NCBI RefSeq assembly: GCF_013820765.1
Contig: NZ_JABJVM010000009.1
Coordinates: 62,001-126,000, forward strand
Direction: 5' to 3'
Source of the DNA: Paenilisteria rustica
Lineage (GTDB): Bacteria; Bacillota; Bacilli; Lactobacillales; Listeriaceae
Length of the DNA: 64,000 nucleotides
Shown one piece after another: positions 1 to 9,134 of this stretch (position 1 is its first letter; each line of letters begins with the position of its first letter). Position numbers and translations under genes: made by a program. Below the pieces are notes generated by a model, which searched no databases, was not told the DNA's origin, and worked only from the letters and a program-made list of their open reading frames with translations.

Positions 1-312
1 GAAATCGGCGAGGGCAGCTTAGTGATGGCAGGATCGATCGTTCAGGCGAATACGGTGCTTGGAAAACATGTTATTGTAAACAGCGGAGCTACTGTGGAAC
101 ATGACATTTCGGTTGGGAATTTTGTTCATTTTGCTCCGGGAAGTGTTGTGACGGGCGGATGTACGGTGGAAGATAACGTATTGATTGGTGCCGGGAGTGT
201 CGTGGTGCCGAATATCAGTATTGGTGCGAACGCCGTTGTTGGTGCAGGGAGTACACTGACGCATAATATTGAGACTAACACATTAGAATATAGCAGAAAA
301 AAGACCGAATAG
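1..312 (+). CDS. Hexapeptide-repeat acyltransferase, C-terminal part (5' end outside window)
   Basis: The frame is open from the first base, so only the last 103 residues are visible. They are a run of left-handed beta-helix hexapeptides ([I/V]-G-x-[G/N] steps such as VGNFVHFAPGSVV, VLIGAGSVV and AVVGAGSTL). This is the fold of acetyltransferases that use acetyl-CoA as donor. The pattern with a terminal GAGSTLT-like step resembles the NeuD/PglD/EpsM sugar O- or N-acetyltransferases of surface-polysaccharide loci, but the N-terminal sugar-binding part is missing, so the substrate cannot be named. The gtg/atg codons at 22-27 are internal, not the true start. A bidirectional terminator follows at once. 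Confidence 0.75.
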   Translation, partial: EIGEGSLVMAGSIVQANTVLGKHVIVNSGATVEHDISVGNFVHFAPGSVVTGGCTVEDNVLIGAGSVVVPNISIGANAVVGAGSTLTHNIETNTLEYSRKKTE

Positions 313-345
313 TGAGGGAAGCAATCCGTCATTATTTGGTCTTTT
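297..345. terminator. Bidirectional rho-independent terminator
   Basis: An AAAAAGACC...AATA-GTGA arm pairs with TCATTATTTGGTCTTTT, leaving A- and T-rich flanks on both sides. It lies between the end of the acyltransferase gene (+) and the end of gdhA (-), so it can serve both. Confidence 0.75.
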
Positions 346-351
346 AGCTGT

Positions 352-1746
<1,395 letters not shown>

Positions 1747-1998
1747 TTATTTTAAGTGAGAATAAACGTATCATTGAATGGGATATAGATACTTGCGTTT
1801 GTTCTTATTTTTCAGGGCTTTGTTATTCTGAAATTTCACTTATAATGTTAGTTTACATGAAAAAGGTCAAGGTTACAAGGTAAAAAAACGATTTTTCTGA
1901 TTTTTTTAACAAGGTGCGCAATTTATAAACGCTTTCTTTGAGCGGCTTCGGAATGTTACAATGAGAGGGAGTTTTGAAAAGAAATGAGGGAATGAATA

Positions 1999-2784
1999 GT
2001 GTACAAAAATGATATGTTAGAAAAAGGCTTTATTCGGTTCGATGCGGGAGCGGATATTGGTCATTTATATAAGAAGGATACGATTTGGATTGCGGAACAG
2101 TTTGCCGAGATTGAGCGGGCTTTTGAGGATTTGCCGATGGATGCTTATGCAGCTGGACTTCATCGTTATCGCCGTTTTTCGCGTGCGGTTATTTTGCCGT
2201 GGTCAAATCAGGTGGAATGGTTGCCGGCGATGGTGAATGCGGACGGGGAAGCGGTTGCGGAGTATTTTCAAGGGACGTTTAATCCGGAGTTTAAGGATGC
2301 GTATCGTAGTTTTCCAATGCTGCGGCCGGCGATGCTTGAAAATGAGCTTTTGAAGCGGATTATTCAGTTTGATTTTGCGCAGACGTATTGGGACGCGCGG
2401 GATATGGTGATGCCGGTGAATGTGGGTGTGCATTTTGTGAAGTTGAAGGTGGAGCGTGATGGGGACGAGGCGGTTTCATCGCCGAATTGTTTGCATCGAG
2501 ACGGGGAGCCGTTTACGTTTGCGCATTTGGTGAGACGCCAGAATGTTGTTGGTGGAGAGAATGTGATTGCGACGGTGGATGATGTGGATCAGTTCCCAGA
2601 AGATATTGATGAGGGGCATATTTTTGCGGATTTTGCGTTGACGGAAGGTTTGGAGTCTTACGGAGTTGCGGATGTGGCGGTGAGCCATTATGTGAGTGCG
2701 GTGCGTAAGGGTGAGGATGACGAGGCTGGAGAGCGGTCGATGATTTTAATTGATTATCAGCCGACTGTTGTGAAGCCGCTTTGA
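1999..2784 (+). CDS. 2OG-Fe(II) dioxygenase family protein (IDO/BsmA-like)
   Basis: This is a 261-residue cytosolic protein resembling the 2OG-Fe_Oxy_2 family, whose characterised members include Bacillus L-isoleucine 4-hydroxylase (IDO) and BsmA of enterobacteria. The Fe-binding triad is visible as HRDGEPFTF (the HxD pair, about residues 170-178) and a distal His in VSHYVSAVR (about 229), followed by the oxoglutarate-binding Arg in ERSMILIDYQ. The length is normal for the family. It is transcribed alone and ends in a strong bidirectional terminator. The natural substrate is unknown; hydroxylation of a free aliphatic amino acid is the best guess from the family. The gtg start follows GAGGGAATGAATA and is only moderately certain. 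Confidence 0.75.
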   Translation: MYKNDMLEKGFIRFDAGADIGHLYKKDTIWIAEQFAEIERAFEDLPMDAYAAGLHRYRRFSRAVILPWSNQVEWLPAMVNADGEAVAEYFQGTFNPEFKDAYRSFPMLRPAMLENELLKRIIQFDFAQTYWDARDMVMPVNVGVHFVKLKVERDGDEAVSSPNCLHRDGEPFTFAHLVRRQNVVGGENVIATVDDVDQFPEDIDEGHIFADFALTEGLESYGVADVAVSHYVSAVRKGEDDEAGERSMILIDYQPTVVKPL

Positions 2785-2790
2785 TGGGCT

Positions 2791-2837
2791 AGAATAAGCG
2801 AGTAACCATGCGGAATGATGATTACTCGCTTATTCTC
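2791..2837. terminator. Bidirectional terminator, 15-bp perfect stem
   Basis: AGAATAAGCGAGTAA (2791-2805) pairs perfectly with 2822-2836. It closes the dioxygenase gene (+) and the convergent accessory cluster ending at 2839 (-). Confidence 0.85.
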
Positions 2838-2838
2838 T

Positions 2839-3225
2839 TTAAAACGTTCTGACTTTAAAGCTGCTCTGTAACTCTCGATAGTCTTGGGCATAGTATTGAC
2901 AAAGTTTGTTGCGTTTGTCCATGAGTGAAGTCCCAATTGCTTGCCCCGTTTTACTCTCGAAAGAAATTTTTAGTTGATTTTCTATGCTTGTTAATTCATG
3001 AAACCATTCTTCAAAGAGTTGGGTGTTGCCGTTAAGTATTTCTTTAGTTTCAGCTGAAATCTCATTTCTTGCTTGCTCTAGTTCTGCATGTAACAGAGTC
3101 AATTGTGCTTGACGCTCGATGTATGTTTTCTCAGATTGCAAGCTGTCGATAGCTTGCTTAGAACCGAGTGCAATGGCGTTTTCCAGTGCTTTATCTATAT
3201 CGGCTAACATATTTGAATAATCCAT
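2839..3225 (-). CDS. Small coiled-coil protein of a T7SS-like toxin locus
   Basis: This is an unrecognised 128-residue protein, almost entirely charged and helical, with heptad-like stretches (LLHAELEQARNEISAETKEIL) and no signal peptide, membrane segment or enzyme motif. It lies 14 bp downstream of the C-terminal fragment of the lipase toxin on the same strand, with its own ATG and a modest ribosome site. Size, helicity and position suggest a partner, chaperone or antitoxin-type accessory of the lipase. It has no WxG motif, so it is not a canonical WXG100/ESX protein. The function is inferred from context only. Confidence 0.55.
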   Translation of the reverse strand: MDYSNMLADIDKALENAIALGSKQAIDSLQSEKTYIERQAQLTLLHAELEQARNEISAETKEILNGNTQLFEEWFHELTSIENQLKISFESKTGQAIGTSLMDKRNKLCQYYAQDYRELQSSFKVRTF

Positions 3226-3239
3226 TATTAACTCCTATT

Positions 3240-3743
3240 CTATGATAAAATCCTTGATAGAATATTGCCAAGGTCAGCATCTTGTTCTTTGAATTTATAC
3301 CCAGCATAGCCAACGTTATCACCGAATTCATATAGTTCTTGTTTTATTTTTCTTAAGCGGCTAACAAAATCGACTAATTCTTCATCGTCATGCAGTCGGT
3401 AAATGCCCCCTGCTTTATTTTTTGATAGATATTGTAACATATCATCTACATCATATTCAGTTAAGCGACTATACGTACCGCCGTATGTTTCATTATACAT
3501 TTTGTTTTTGAGCGAGCGTATTTTACTTTCTTCAAAGTCACGGGCTTCTTCAAGGGAACGTATCATATTATCTATATGTAGTGATAAATTTTTAATGCGG
3601 TTGCCTAGTTGTTGAATATCATCAGGTGAAATAGCTAGTTTTGCAGAGCCGTTAGAATTGAAACGCCCTGTAAAAGTGTTAGGCATATGCCCAGATAGAT
3701 TAAAAATATTTAGGACAGAATGCTTGGTATCATTACGTTCCAT
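3240..3743 (-). CDS. Detached C-terminal helical domain of a T7SS lipase toxin
   Basis: This is a 167-residue frame that begins inside the 3' end of the lipase frame, overlapping it by 34 bp in a different register. Its first ATG has no ribosome site. It opens with a NLSGHMPNTFTG segment whose His is a plausible catalytic His of an alpha/beta hydrolase. A long helical region with LAISPDDIQQLGNRIKNL, heptads and a conserved-looking YSRLTEYDVDDML segment follows. An N-terminal lipase with a C-terminal helical secretion domain is the 'reverse' LXG-like layout of the Staphylococcus aureus T7SS lipase TslA. I read this frame and 3710-4255 as one gene broken by a frameshift or small deletion. Confidence 0.55.
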   Translation of the reverse strand: MERNDTKHSVLNIFNLSGHMPNTFTGRFNSNGSAKLAISPDDIQQLGNRIKNLSLHIDNMIRSLEEARDFEESKIRSLKNKMYNETYGGTYSRLTEYDVDDMLQYLSKNKAGGIYRLHDDEELVDFVSRLRKIKQELYEFGDNVGYAGYKFKEQDADLGNILSRILS

Positions 3744-4255
3744 GGAAAATTGTAGTCACCGTTTTTTGCTTTTGCTTGTTCTTCATCAGTTAGTTTATTG
3801 AAACTTCTGGCTGCTGCAAAAGTAGTTGCGGGCTTTAGATGTTTTACAGATTCATATTGAGCAAGTGCGCCGCCTAAACTGTGACCAGTAAAACTGTAAT
3901 CTTTCGTTGTATATTTGCTAATAGTTTTGCTGACAAATTGGTCGTAATCATAAAATTGATCTCCAGCTTCTGGCTTGGATGGCGTGGCTAATTTGGCATC
4001 AACGACGAAGTCTTTTGCCTCCTGAGAACCTCGCGATGCAAAAATAATATGTGAGAATTCTTTTAGTTTACCTGATTTCCAATCGTTGTACTCTTTTAGT
4101 GTTACCACTGCAGCACCTTGTAGGCTATCTTTAGTATTTATGGAGTCCAATGTAACCCATTTTTGATTGGTGATTTTCATAATGTGACCTTGTTCTAAGT
4201 TTGCATCTTTATATATTTTATTGGATAGTTCGAAATTCAGCTCGTCTTTTATCAT
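3710..4255 (-). pseudogene. Class-3-type lipase domain of a T7SS toxin (TslA-like), truncated by frameshift
   Basis: The start is ATG at 4255 behind AAAGGAG; the longer upstream frame has no ribosome site. The roughly 181-residue product carries the lipase nucleophile elbow GHSLGG in YSFTGHSLGGALAQYESVK, then ends soon after FNKLTDEEQAKAKNGDYN with an unrelated tail before a stop at 3710. The acidic and histidine residues of the triad are missing from this frame, and a GHMPNTF segment with a candidate His lies in the next frame (3240-3743). A short deletion around 3735-3745 probably removed the Asp region and shifted the frame. The intact ancestor would be a secreted phospholipase-type toxin aimed at competitor membranes. 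Either half may still be translated. Confidence 0.65.
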
Positions 4256-4349
4256 CAGTATGCTCCTTTTTTGTAGTACATAACAGGAATTACCACCATT
4301 ATAACAGAATAGAGCTTTATATGATATAATTATCCAAGAGGTGATGGGT

Positions 4350-4721
4350 TTGAAGAAGCGGATAATCATTGTGGGTTCATTGTGTGTACTCGTAGCAATA
4401 GCGATAGGAGGAATAGTTATTATGAACAATAATGTGGAAAATAAGCAAGAGGCTCAGATGCTTGTTGAAAAAAATCGGATTGAAACTTACCTGAAATACA
4501 ATTATAAGGATATTAGTAATGTTGAAATAACCAAGACTGGCGTAACACCGATGGGCATACCTTATATAGATGGTTATGTAAATGGTGATAAGAATTTGAA
4601 TTTCAGTGCGGATATTTATGACGGGCATTTTGAGGAATCTATTGACATGTCAGCCGAATTAGGGGCGTTGGCTAAATATGATGTGGATAAGTCTGTTTCT
4701 GAAATTAAAGAATTAGATTAG
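4350..4721 (+). CDS. DUF1433-type membrane protein, TilA-like immunity candidate
   Basis: This is a 123-residue protein with an N-terminal membrane segment (IIIVGSLCVLVAIAIGGIVIM, about residues 5-25) and an extracytoplasmic domain containing NRIETYLKYNYKD and TPMGIPYIDGYVNGDK, the pattern of DUF1433 proteins. In S. aureus the DUF1433 lipoprotein TilA protects against the T7SS lipase TslA. This copy sits divergently beside a TslA-like gene. It has no lipobox Cys, so it would be held by the membrane helix rather than by a lipid. The start is probably TTG at 4350, 5 nt after an AAGAGGTGA ribosome site; GTG 4341 and ATG 4344 overlap that site. Confidence 0.65.
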   Translation: MKKRIIIVGSLCVLVAIAIGGIVIMNNNVENKQEAQMLVEKNRIETYLKYNYKDISNVEITKTGVTPMGIPYIDGYVNGDKNLNFSADIYDGHFEESIDMSAELGALAKYDVDKSVSEIKELD

Positions 4722-4798
4722 GAAATGGATGATGAGGGTTGCTTAAAATATACATAGCATTATGATCGCGAATATAGGAACTAATCCAATAGGATGAA

Positions 4799-4843
4799 TT
4801 GGTTAAGATAGGTGTCTATAAGTCTGTCTTGGAAATAGAATAA
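4799..4843 (+). pseudogene. Relic of the 3' end of a second DUF1433 gene
   Basis: Read in frame from 4799, this short stretch gives LVKIGVYKSVLEIE-stop. The tail of the DUF1433 gene just upstream reads LAKYDVDKSVSEIKELD-stop. At least 9 of 14 residues match, and 21 of 29 bases match over the first part. There is no start codon or full domain, so this looks like the remnant of a tandem duplicate. Confidence 0.5.
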
Positions 4844-4862
4844 GAAGAGGGAGAACAATGAT

Positions 4863-5189
4863 ATGGAGAATAAGCATGCGTGGATTATTGGGATTTGTGT
4901 GATTGTGGCTGGTTTTATGATTGGAAGCGGCTTATCTGATTCGGAAGATAGCCCAAATCCAATTGAGCTGTCGGATGATGGATCATCTATAGGAGTCCAC
5001 GTTGAGAACTCGGAAACAACATTGTTGGACGAGGACGGAGTGACGTCTTATTTAGGCATTGGTGAAAAAGAAATGAAGCAACTGAAAAAGCTTGGGAATT
5101 TGCCTAGTATTACTATAGATGGCTATATTTACTATCCGAAGACTGGTTTAGACAAATGGGTAGAGGAGAATACGGGGAAAACTTTCTAG
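4863..5189 (+). CDS. Membrane-anchored protein with excisionase-like HTH domain
   Basis: This is a 108-residue protein with a single N-terminal membrane helix (about residues 6-24), a polar Ser/Asp-rich linker (26-57) and a C-terminal module VTSYLGIGEKEMKQLKKLGNL...IDGYIYYPKTGLDKWVEEN. The module looks like an excisionase/MerR-type winged helix (HTH_17): a helix with LGI, a turn, then a YYP wing and a DKWL-like final helix. The ATG has a good ribosome site (GAAGAGGGAG). Coupling a membrane anchor to such a domain is unusual. It may act in protein binding rather than DNA binding. I do not recognise a named family. It is part of the accessory island. Confidence 0.6.
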   Translation: MENKHAWIIGICVIVAGFMIGSGLSDSEDSPNPIELSDDGSSIGVHVENSETTLLDEDGVTSYLGIGEKEMKQLKKLGNLPSITIDGYIYYPKTGLDKWVEENTGKTF

Positions 5190-5926
5190 TAGATAGAAAT
5201 AAGTAAGGATGTGAGCGCGGGTATGAAGCGATTATATGCATCAAAATTAAATCTGGTCGTTACTTCTGGTATTGAATGTAATCAATTATGTAAACACGAA
5301 ATCGGGATTGTTGTTGATTGCCGTTATTGTTGCGGTGGTGGGCTTGGTATTGAATTTCGTGTTTTGTGGCTAGCGGGAAGAAGTAATAGTTTCTTGGGGT
5401 GGCTGGTATTGGTGTGGTGTTGGTTCGTGGTTTGGAGTGTAAGAGTCGCTGGGGGATTACCTGCTCAACTGCGTTCGCATGCATATTGATGCTCTAACTC
5501 AGCTAAGTACGCTTCGTAAGTGCATCAACAAAAAACACACACGGGGGGAACCGCATGTGCTTGTAGGGAGTTTTAGGAGTATGTGGTGGCGACGATATAA
5601 AAGGGATATCAGGGAAATTTTATGGTATAGGATGTATTCTCCATATGGAGCAAAGCGAGTAATGCTCGTCTATTTTGAATAGGAAATGAGTTTTCTTTTG
5701 AAGCGTGTATTAGGTCTTTAAAAGAAAGCTCATTTTTATTTATCGTCGCCGCCACATCATCTTGGGGAAAAGATGACTTGCTCCAATAAAACAAGTATAA
5801 CTTTAAATGGGGAGTTGTAACATCGCTTTGGCTTACATTTTGAAACGGCAATGTGACAGTTTTGTCAGGTTGGTCTACTTTGATTAAAATGTGATGAGAG
5901 TAGGCTTAGAGACGTGTTAGAGTGCG
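5190..5926. other. Decayed accessory DNA with nested inverted repeats, no convincing gene
   Basis: No frame here has both protein-like composition and a ribosome site. At about 5277-5370, one plus frame reads NYVNTKSGLLLIAVIVAVVGL and stops after about 33 codons, which is the ghost of a membrane protein. Two inverted-repeat pairs are nested: an outer pair ATGTGGTGGCGACGATA (5581-5597) with 5741-5757 (16 of 17 match), and an inner pair AAATGAG-TTTTCTTTT (about 5683-5699) with 5718-5734. A perfect CTCCATATGGAG palindrome lies at about 5639-5650. No terminator of the his operon is evident. Confidence 0.5.
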
Positions 5927-7009
5927 TTATTTATTGTTTAAAATAGATGCTAAGGCTTGGATGCATTCGCGGTTTTCGGCTTCGGATCCGATGGTGATTC
6001 GTAGCCAATTTGGTTTGAGTCCGGCGCGTACGATGAAGCCTTTTTGGAGTAGTTGGTTGAAAAGTTCGGCGGCGTCGCGCTCGGTGTCGAAAAAGATGAA
6101 GTTGCCGTCTGATTTGTAGTAGGCTAGGCCGCGTGTGTCTAAGAAGTCGTACCACTGCTTTAGGCCTTCGGTGTTGGCCGTGACGCATTTTTCGACGAAG
6201 GTTTGGTCGGCAAGTGCAGCGATTGCGGCGGATTGGGCGATCGATGATGTATTGAATGGGAGCCGCACGATGTTGAGGGGCTCTTTTAGGGCGTCTGGGA
6301 TGATGGCGTATCCGATGCGCAAGCCTGCTAAGCCGTAAATTTTGGAAAAAGTGCGCATGATGATGAGATTTGGAAATTGGTCTAGGAGCGCGAATGTATC
6401 TGGGTATTCTGTGGTTGTGGCGTATTCGAAATAGGCTTCGTCGCTGATTACGAGGACGTCTTTGGGCACGGATTCGAGTAGGGACAGGACTTCTTGCTGG
6501 GTGGAGATGGTGCCTGTCGGGTTATTTGGGTTGCAGAGCCAGATGATTTTTGTGCGCGGATTGACGGCGCTTGCCATGGCGATGAGGTCGGATTTTCCGG
6601 TTGTCTCATCGACTGGGATGCGCTGCGTTTCGGCGCCTTCGATTGTGGCATGAAGGGAGTATTGGGAGAAGGTCGGCGCGGCTTCGATGATGTTGTCGCC
6701 AGGTTCTAGGATGGCGCGCGAGATGATTTGGATAACGTCATCGAGGCCTGAACCGAGCAGGATATTATCTGTCGCGACGCCGTGAAAAGTGGCGATGTTT
6801 TCGCGCAGAATTCGGCCGGCGCCGTCGGGATAGTAGGATAGATCAATCGTGTCTTCCTTGAGGATTCGCGTGACGGCTTTGGATGTGCCGAACGGGTTTT
6901 CGTTGGATGCGAGTTTGGTGATTTTTTTGAGTCCTAGTTCGCGGCGGACTTCTTCTAATGGTTTGCCTGGTTTATAGGCGGATAGGGTGTTTAGCGATGA
7001 TTTTACCAT
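5927..7009 (-). CDS. hisC: Histidinol-phosphate aminotransferase
   Basis: This PLP-dependent class-I/II aminotransferase (360 aa) converts imidazole-acetol phosphate plus glutamate to histidinol phosphate, step 7 of histidine synthesis. Visible features are SNENPFG near the N-terminus, CNPNNPTG (159-166), SDEAYFEY (189-196) and the PLP-lysine motif TFSKIYGLAGLRIGY with Lys223. It is the last gene of the his operon, 14 bp after hisE, with an AAGGAGG ribosome site. HisC enzymes often also serve in Phe/Tyr synthesis; in some Listeria hisC lies in the aro region instead, so its place here is a distinguishing feature. No clear terminator follows. Confidence 0.95.
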   Translation of the reverse strand: MVKSSLNTLSAYKPGKPLEEVRRELGLKKITKLASNENPFGTSKAVTRILKEDTIDLSYYPDGAGRILRENIATFHGVATDNILLGSGLDDVIQIISRAILEPGDNIIEAAPTFSQYSLHATIEGAETQRIPVDETTGKSDLIAMASAVNPRTKIIWLCNPNNPTGTISTQQEVLSLLESVPKDVLVISDEAYFEYATTTEYPDTFALLDQFPNLIIMRTFSKIYGLAGLRIGYAIIPDALKEPLNIVRLPFNTSSIAQSAAIAALADQTFVEKCVTANTEGLKQWYDFLDTRGLAYYKSDGNFIFFDTERDAAELFNQLLQKGFIVRAGLKPNWLRITIGSEAENRECIQALASILNNK

Positions 7010-7023
7010 GTGAGTGAGCCTCC

Positions 7024-7344
7024 TTATAATTCGTCGATTGGCTTGCGGTCTTTCGTGACGCTGATTTTGCCTTCGCGTTTTTCGAGTTCGCGTGCGATGT
7101 CGTCGGGTGTTAGGCCTTTCTCTGCCAGCAAAACGAGGACGTGGTAGGTCAGGTCGGCGAGCTCGGATGTGAGTTCCGCGTTGTCGTTATTTTTTGCAGC
7201 GATGACTACTTCGGTCGTTTCTTCGCCTACTTTTTTCAAAATTTTATCGAGTCCGCGGTCGAATAGATAGTTGGTGTAGGAGCCTTCTTTTGGTGTGGTT
7301 TTGCGGTCGTTGATTTGGTTGTAAAGTTCGGTTAGAATCGTCAT
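7024..7344 (-). CDS. hisE: Phosphoribosyl-ATP pyrophosphohydrolase
   Basis: This 106-residue MazG-like all-helical enzyme hydrolyses phosphoribosyl-ATP to phosphoribosyl-AMP and pyrophosphate (step 2). Typical motifs are [21 protein letters not shown], with the paired metal-binding EE of the helix ([16 protein letters not shown]), and the [13 protein letters not shown] helix. In many bacteria it is fused to HisI; here the two are separate genes overlapping by 4 bp. Confidence 0.95.
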   Translation of the reverse strand: MTILTELYNQINDRKTTPKEGSYTNYLFDRGLDKILKKVGEETTEVVIAAKNNDNAELTSELADLTYHVLVLLAEKGLTPDDIARELEKREGKISVTKDRKPIDEL

Positions 7345-7661
7345 TTTTCGGTCACTTCCTTTTCTAGATTGAAGAAACAGCTGTGCGCGCCAGTGTGGCA
7401 GGCGGCTCCGATTTGGTCGACGCGAATCAGGAGTGTGTCGTTGTCGCAGTCGGAACGGATTTCTTTGACGTGCTGGAAGTGGCCGGATGTCGCGCCCTTA
7501 TTCCAGAGTTCGTTACGGGAACGGGAGAAAAACCAAGTTGTGTTCGTGTCGAGCGTCTTCTGATAGCTTTCGGCGTTCATATAGGCGAGCATGAGGACGT
7601 CGCCAGTCGTGTCCTCCACGATAATCGCGGGGATGAGGCCTTTGGAAAAATCGAGTGTCAT
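7341..7661 (-). CDS. hisI: Phosphoribosyl-AMP cyclohydrolase
   Basis: This 106-residue metalloenzyme opens the adenine ring of phosphoribosyl-AMP (step 3). The family core is clear: [17 protein letters not shown], then [18 protein letters not shown], then the metal-binding region [22 protein letters not shown] with the SDCD aspartates and the conserved Cys-His. Its start overlaps the end of hisF by 4 bp, indicating translational coupling. Confidence 0.95.
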   Translation of the reverse strand: MTLDFSKGLIPAIIVEDTTGDVLMLAYMNAESYQKTLDTNTTWFFSRSRNELWNKGATSGHFQHVKEIRSDCDNDTLLIRVDQIGAACHTGAHSCFFNLEKEVTEK

Positions 7662-8419
7662 GGCCGAATCGCAACTCCTTTCTCTTGCAAAATTTGTTTG
7701 ACTTCTGGAATCGTCATTTCGCCGTAATGGAAAATTGAAGCGGCAAGTGCGGCGTCAGCGCCTGTTTTGGCGAATACTTCTGCCATGTGATCGGCGTTTC
7801 CACAACCGCCTGATGCGATAACGGGAACGGAGACCGCTTTACAAATCGCGTCGGTGAGTGCGATATCGTAACCGTCTTTGGTGCCGTCACCGTCCATGCT
7901 AGTCAGCAGGATTTCACCGGCGCCGAGTGAGACGGCTTTTTTTGCCCATTGGATGGCATCAAGACCGGTGTCCTCACGCCCGCCGCGACTGTAAACGTGC
8001 CAAGAATCATCTTCCGCGTGAAATTTGGCATCGATGGCAACAACGATGCATTGATTGCCGAATTTGGCAGCGCCTTCCGCGATTAAATCGGGATTTTTGA
8101 GAGCCGCAGAATTCAGTGAAATTTTATCCGCGCCAGCTTGAAGTAAGGCTTTCATGTTTGCGACGGAATGGATGCCACCGCCGACAGTAAGCGGGATGAA
8201 GACTTGTTCTGCGGTGCGTTCGACGACATCGATCATCGTGCGGCGTTCTTCATGGGTTGCGGTGATATCAAGGAAAACGAGCTCGTCCGCGCCAGCTTCA
8301 TTGTAAGCTTTGGCGATTTCGACAGGATCACCGACATCGGTTAGCGATACGAAATTGATGCCTTTCACGACGCGTCCATCCGTCACATCCAAGCATGGAA
8401 TGATTCGTTTAGTCAGCAA
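7658..8419 (-). CDS. hisF: Imidazole glycerol phosphate synthase, cyclase subunit
   Basis: This is a (beta/alpha)8-barrel of 253 residues. With HisH it makes imidazole glycerol phosphate and AICAR from PRFAR and ammonia (step 5). Hallmarks are [19 protein letters not shown] (catalytic Asp11 region), the phosphate loops LTVGGGIHS and VIASGGCGN, and the second catalytic Asp in [15 protein letters not shown]. It overlaps hisA by 11 bp. The AICAR by-product links the pathway to purine synthesis. Confidence 0.96.
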   Translation of the reverse strand: MLTKRIIPCLDVTDGRVVKGINFVSLTDVGDPVEIAKAYNEAGADELVFLDITATHEERRTMIDVVERTAEQVFIPLTVGGGIHSVANMKALLQAGADKISLNSAALKNPDLIAEGAAKFGNQCIVVAIDAKFHAEDDSWHVYSRGGREDTGLDAIQWAKKAVSLGAGEILLTSMDGDGTKDGYDIALTDAICKAVSVPVIASGGCGNADHMAEVFAKTGADAALAASIFHYGEMTIPEVKQILQEKGVAIRP

Positions 8420-9134
8420 GATTCTCCACCTCCGTGATTTCTGCCATCGAAATATTGCCGTTGTACAAAGCTTTACCGCAGATTGCGCCGTATAAACCGA
8501 GCTCGGAAAGCTGCACCAAATCTTGTTTATTACTCACGCCACCAGATGCGATAATATCGACACTTACCGCCTTTTGCAAAGCTTGAAGTTGCTCCAAATT
8601 CGGACCTTCGAGCGTCCCGTCTTTTGCGATATCCGTAAAAATAATCGTTTGGACGCCGCTTTTTTCGACTTCTTTTGCGAACGTCAAGTAATCTGTAGCG
8701 CTCACATCAAGCCAACCAGACGTTGCAACAAAGCCATTTTTCGCGTCAATTCCGACCGCGATTTTGGCACCATAAAGCTTCACCGCGTCACGAACTAAAT
8801 CTGGGTTTTCCAGTGCCGCCGAGCCAATAATAACACGATCAATACCAGCGTCTTCGAGATAAAACGTGATTTGTTTCATCGTTCGAATGCCGCCACCAAC
8901 TTGCACGGGGAGCCCAGCTGCTTTTTTCATCGCGCGAATTACGTCCAGATTAATCGGTTTTCCTTCAAGCGCACCGTCCAAATCGACAATATGTAAATAG
9001 GTTGCGCCTTGTTCACTAAACGCTGTAGCTTGGGCGATTGGGTCAGGGTTTACAACGGTTTCCTGTGCGAAATCGCCTTGATATAGCCGCACACAACGAC
9101 CGTTTTTCAAATCTATTGCTGGGAAGATGCGCAT
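8409..9134 (-). CDS. hisA: ProFAR isomerase
   Basis: This 241-residue (beta/alpha)8-barrel isomerase converts ProFAR to PRFAR (step 4). It starts [22 protein letters not shown] with the catalytic Asp8. It has the phosphate loops QVGGGIRTM and IIASGGVSN and the second acidic residue in [14 protein letters not shown]. It resembles HisF, as expected from their common half-barrel origin. Its start overlaps the end of hisH by 22 bp. Confidence 0.96.
   Translation of the reverse strand: MRIFPAIDLKNGRCVRLYQGDFAQETVVNPDPIAQATAFSEQGATYLHIVDLDGALEGKPINLDVIRAMKKAAGLPVQVGGGIRTMKQITFYLEDAGIDRVIIGSAALENPDLVRDAVKLYGAKIAVGIDAKNGFVATSGWLDVSATDYLTFAKEVEKSGVQTIIFTDIAKDGTLEGPNLEQLQALQKAVSVDIIASGGVSNKQDLVQLSELGLYGAICGKALYNGNISMAEITEVENLAD

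Noticed and set aside
5211..5489. 92-codon frame rich in Trp, Cys and Val
   Set aside because: The amino-acid pattern is unnatural, and a hydrophobic segment is readable in another frame over the same DNA, which fits decayed coding sequence.
5609..5851. 80-codon minus-strand frame downstream of the his operon
   Set aside because: It lies over inverted repeats and has no ribosome site or recognisable motif.
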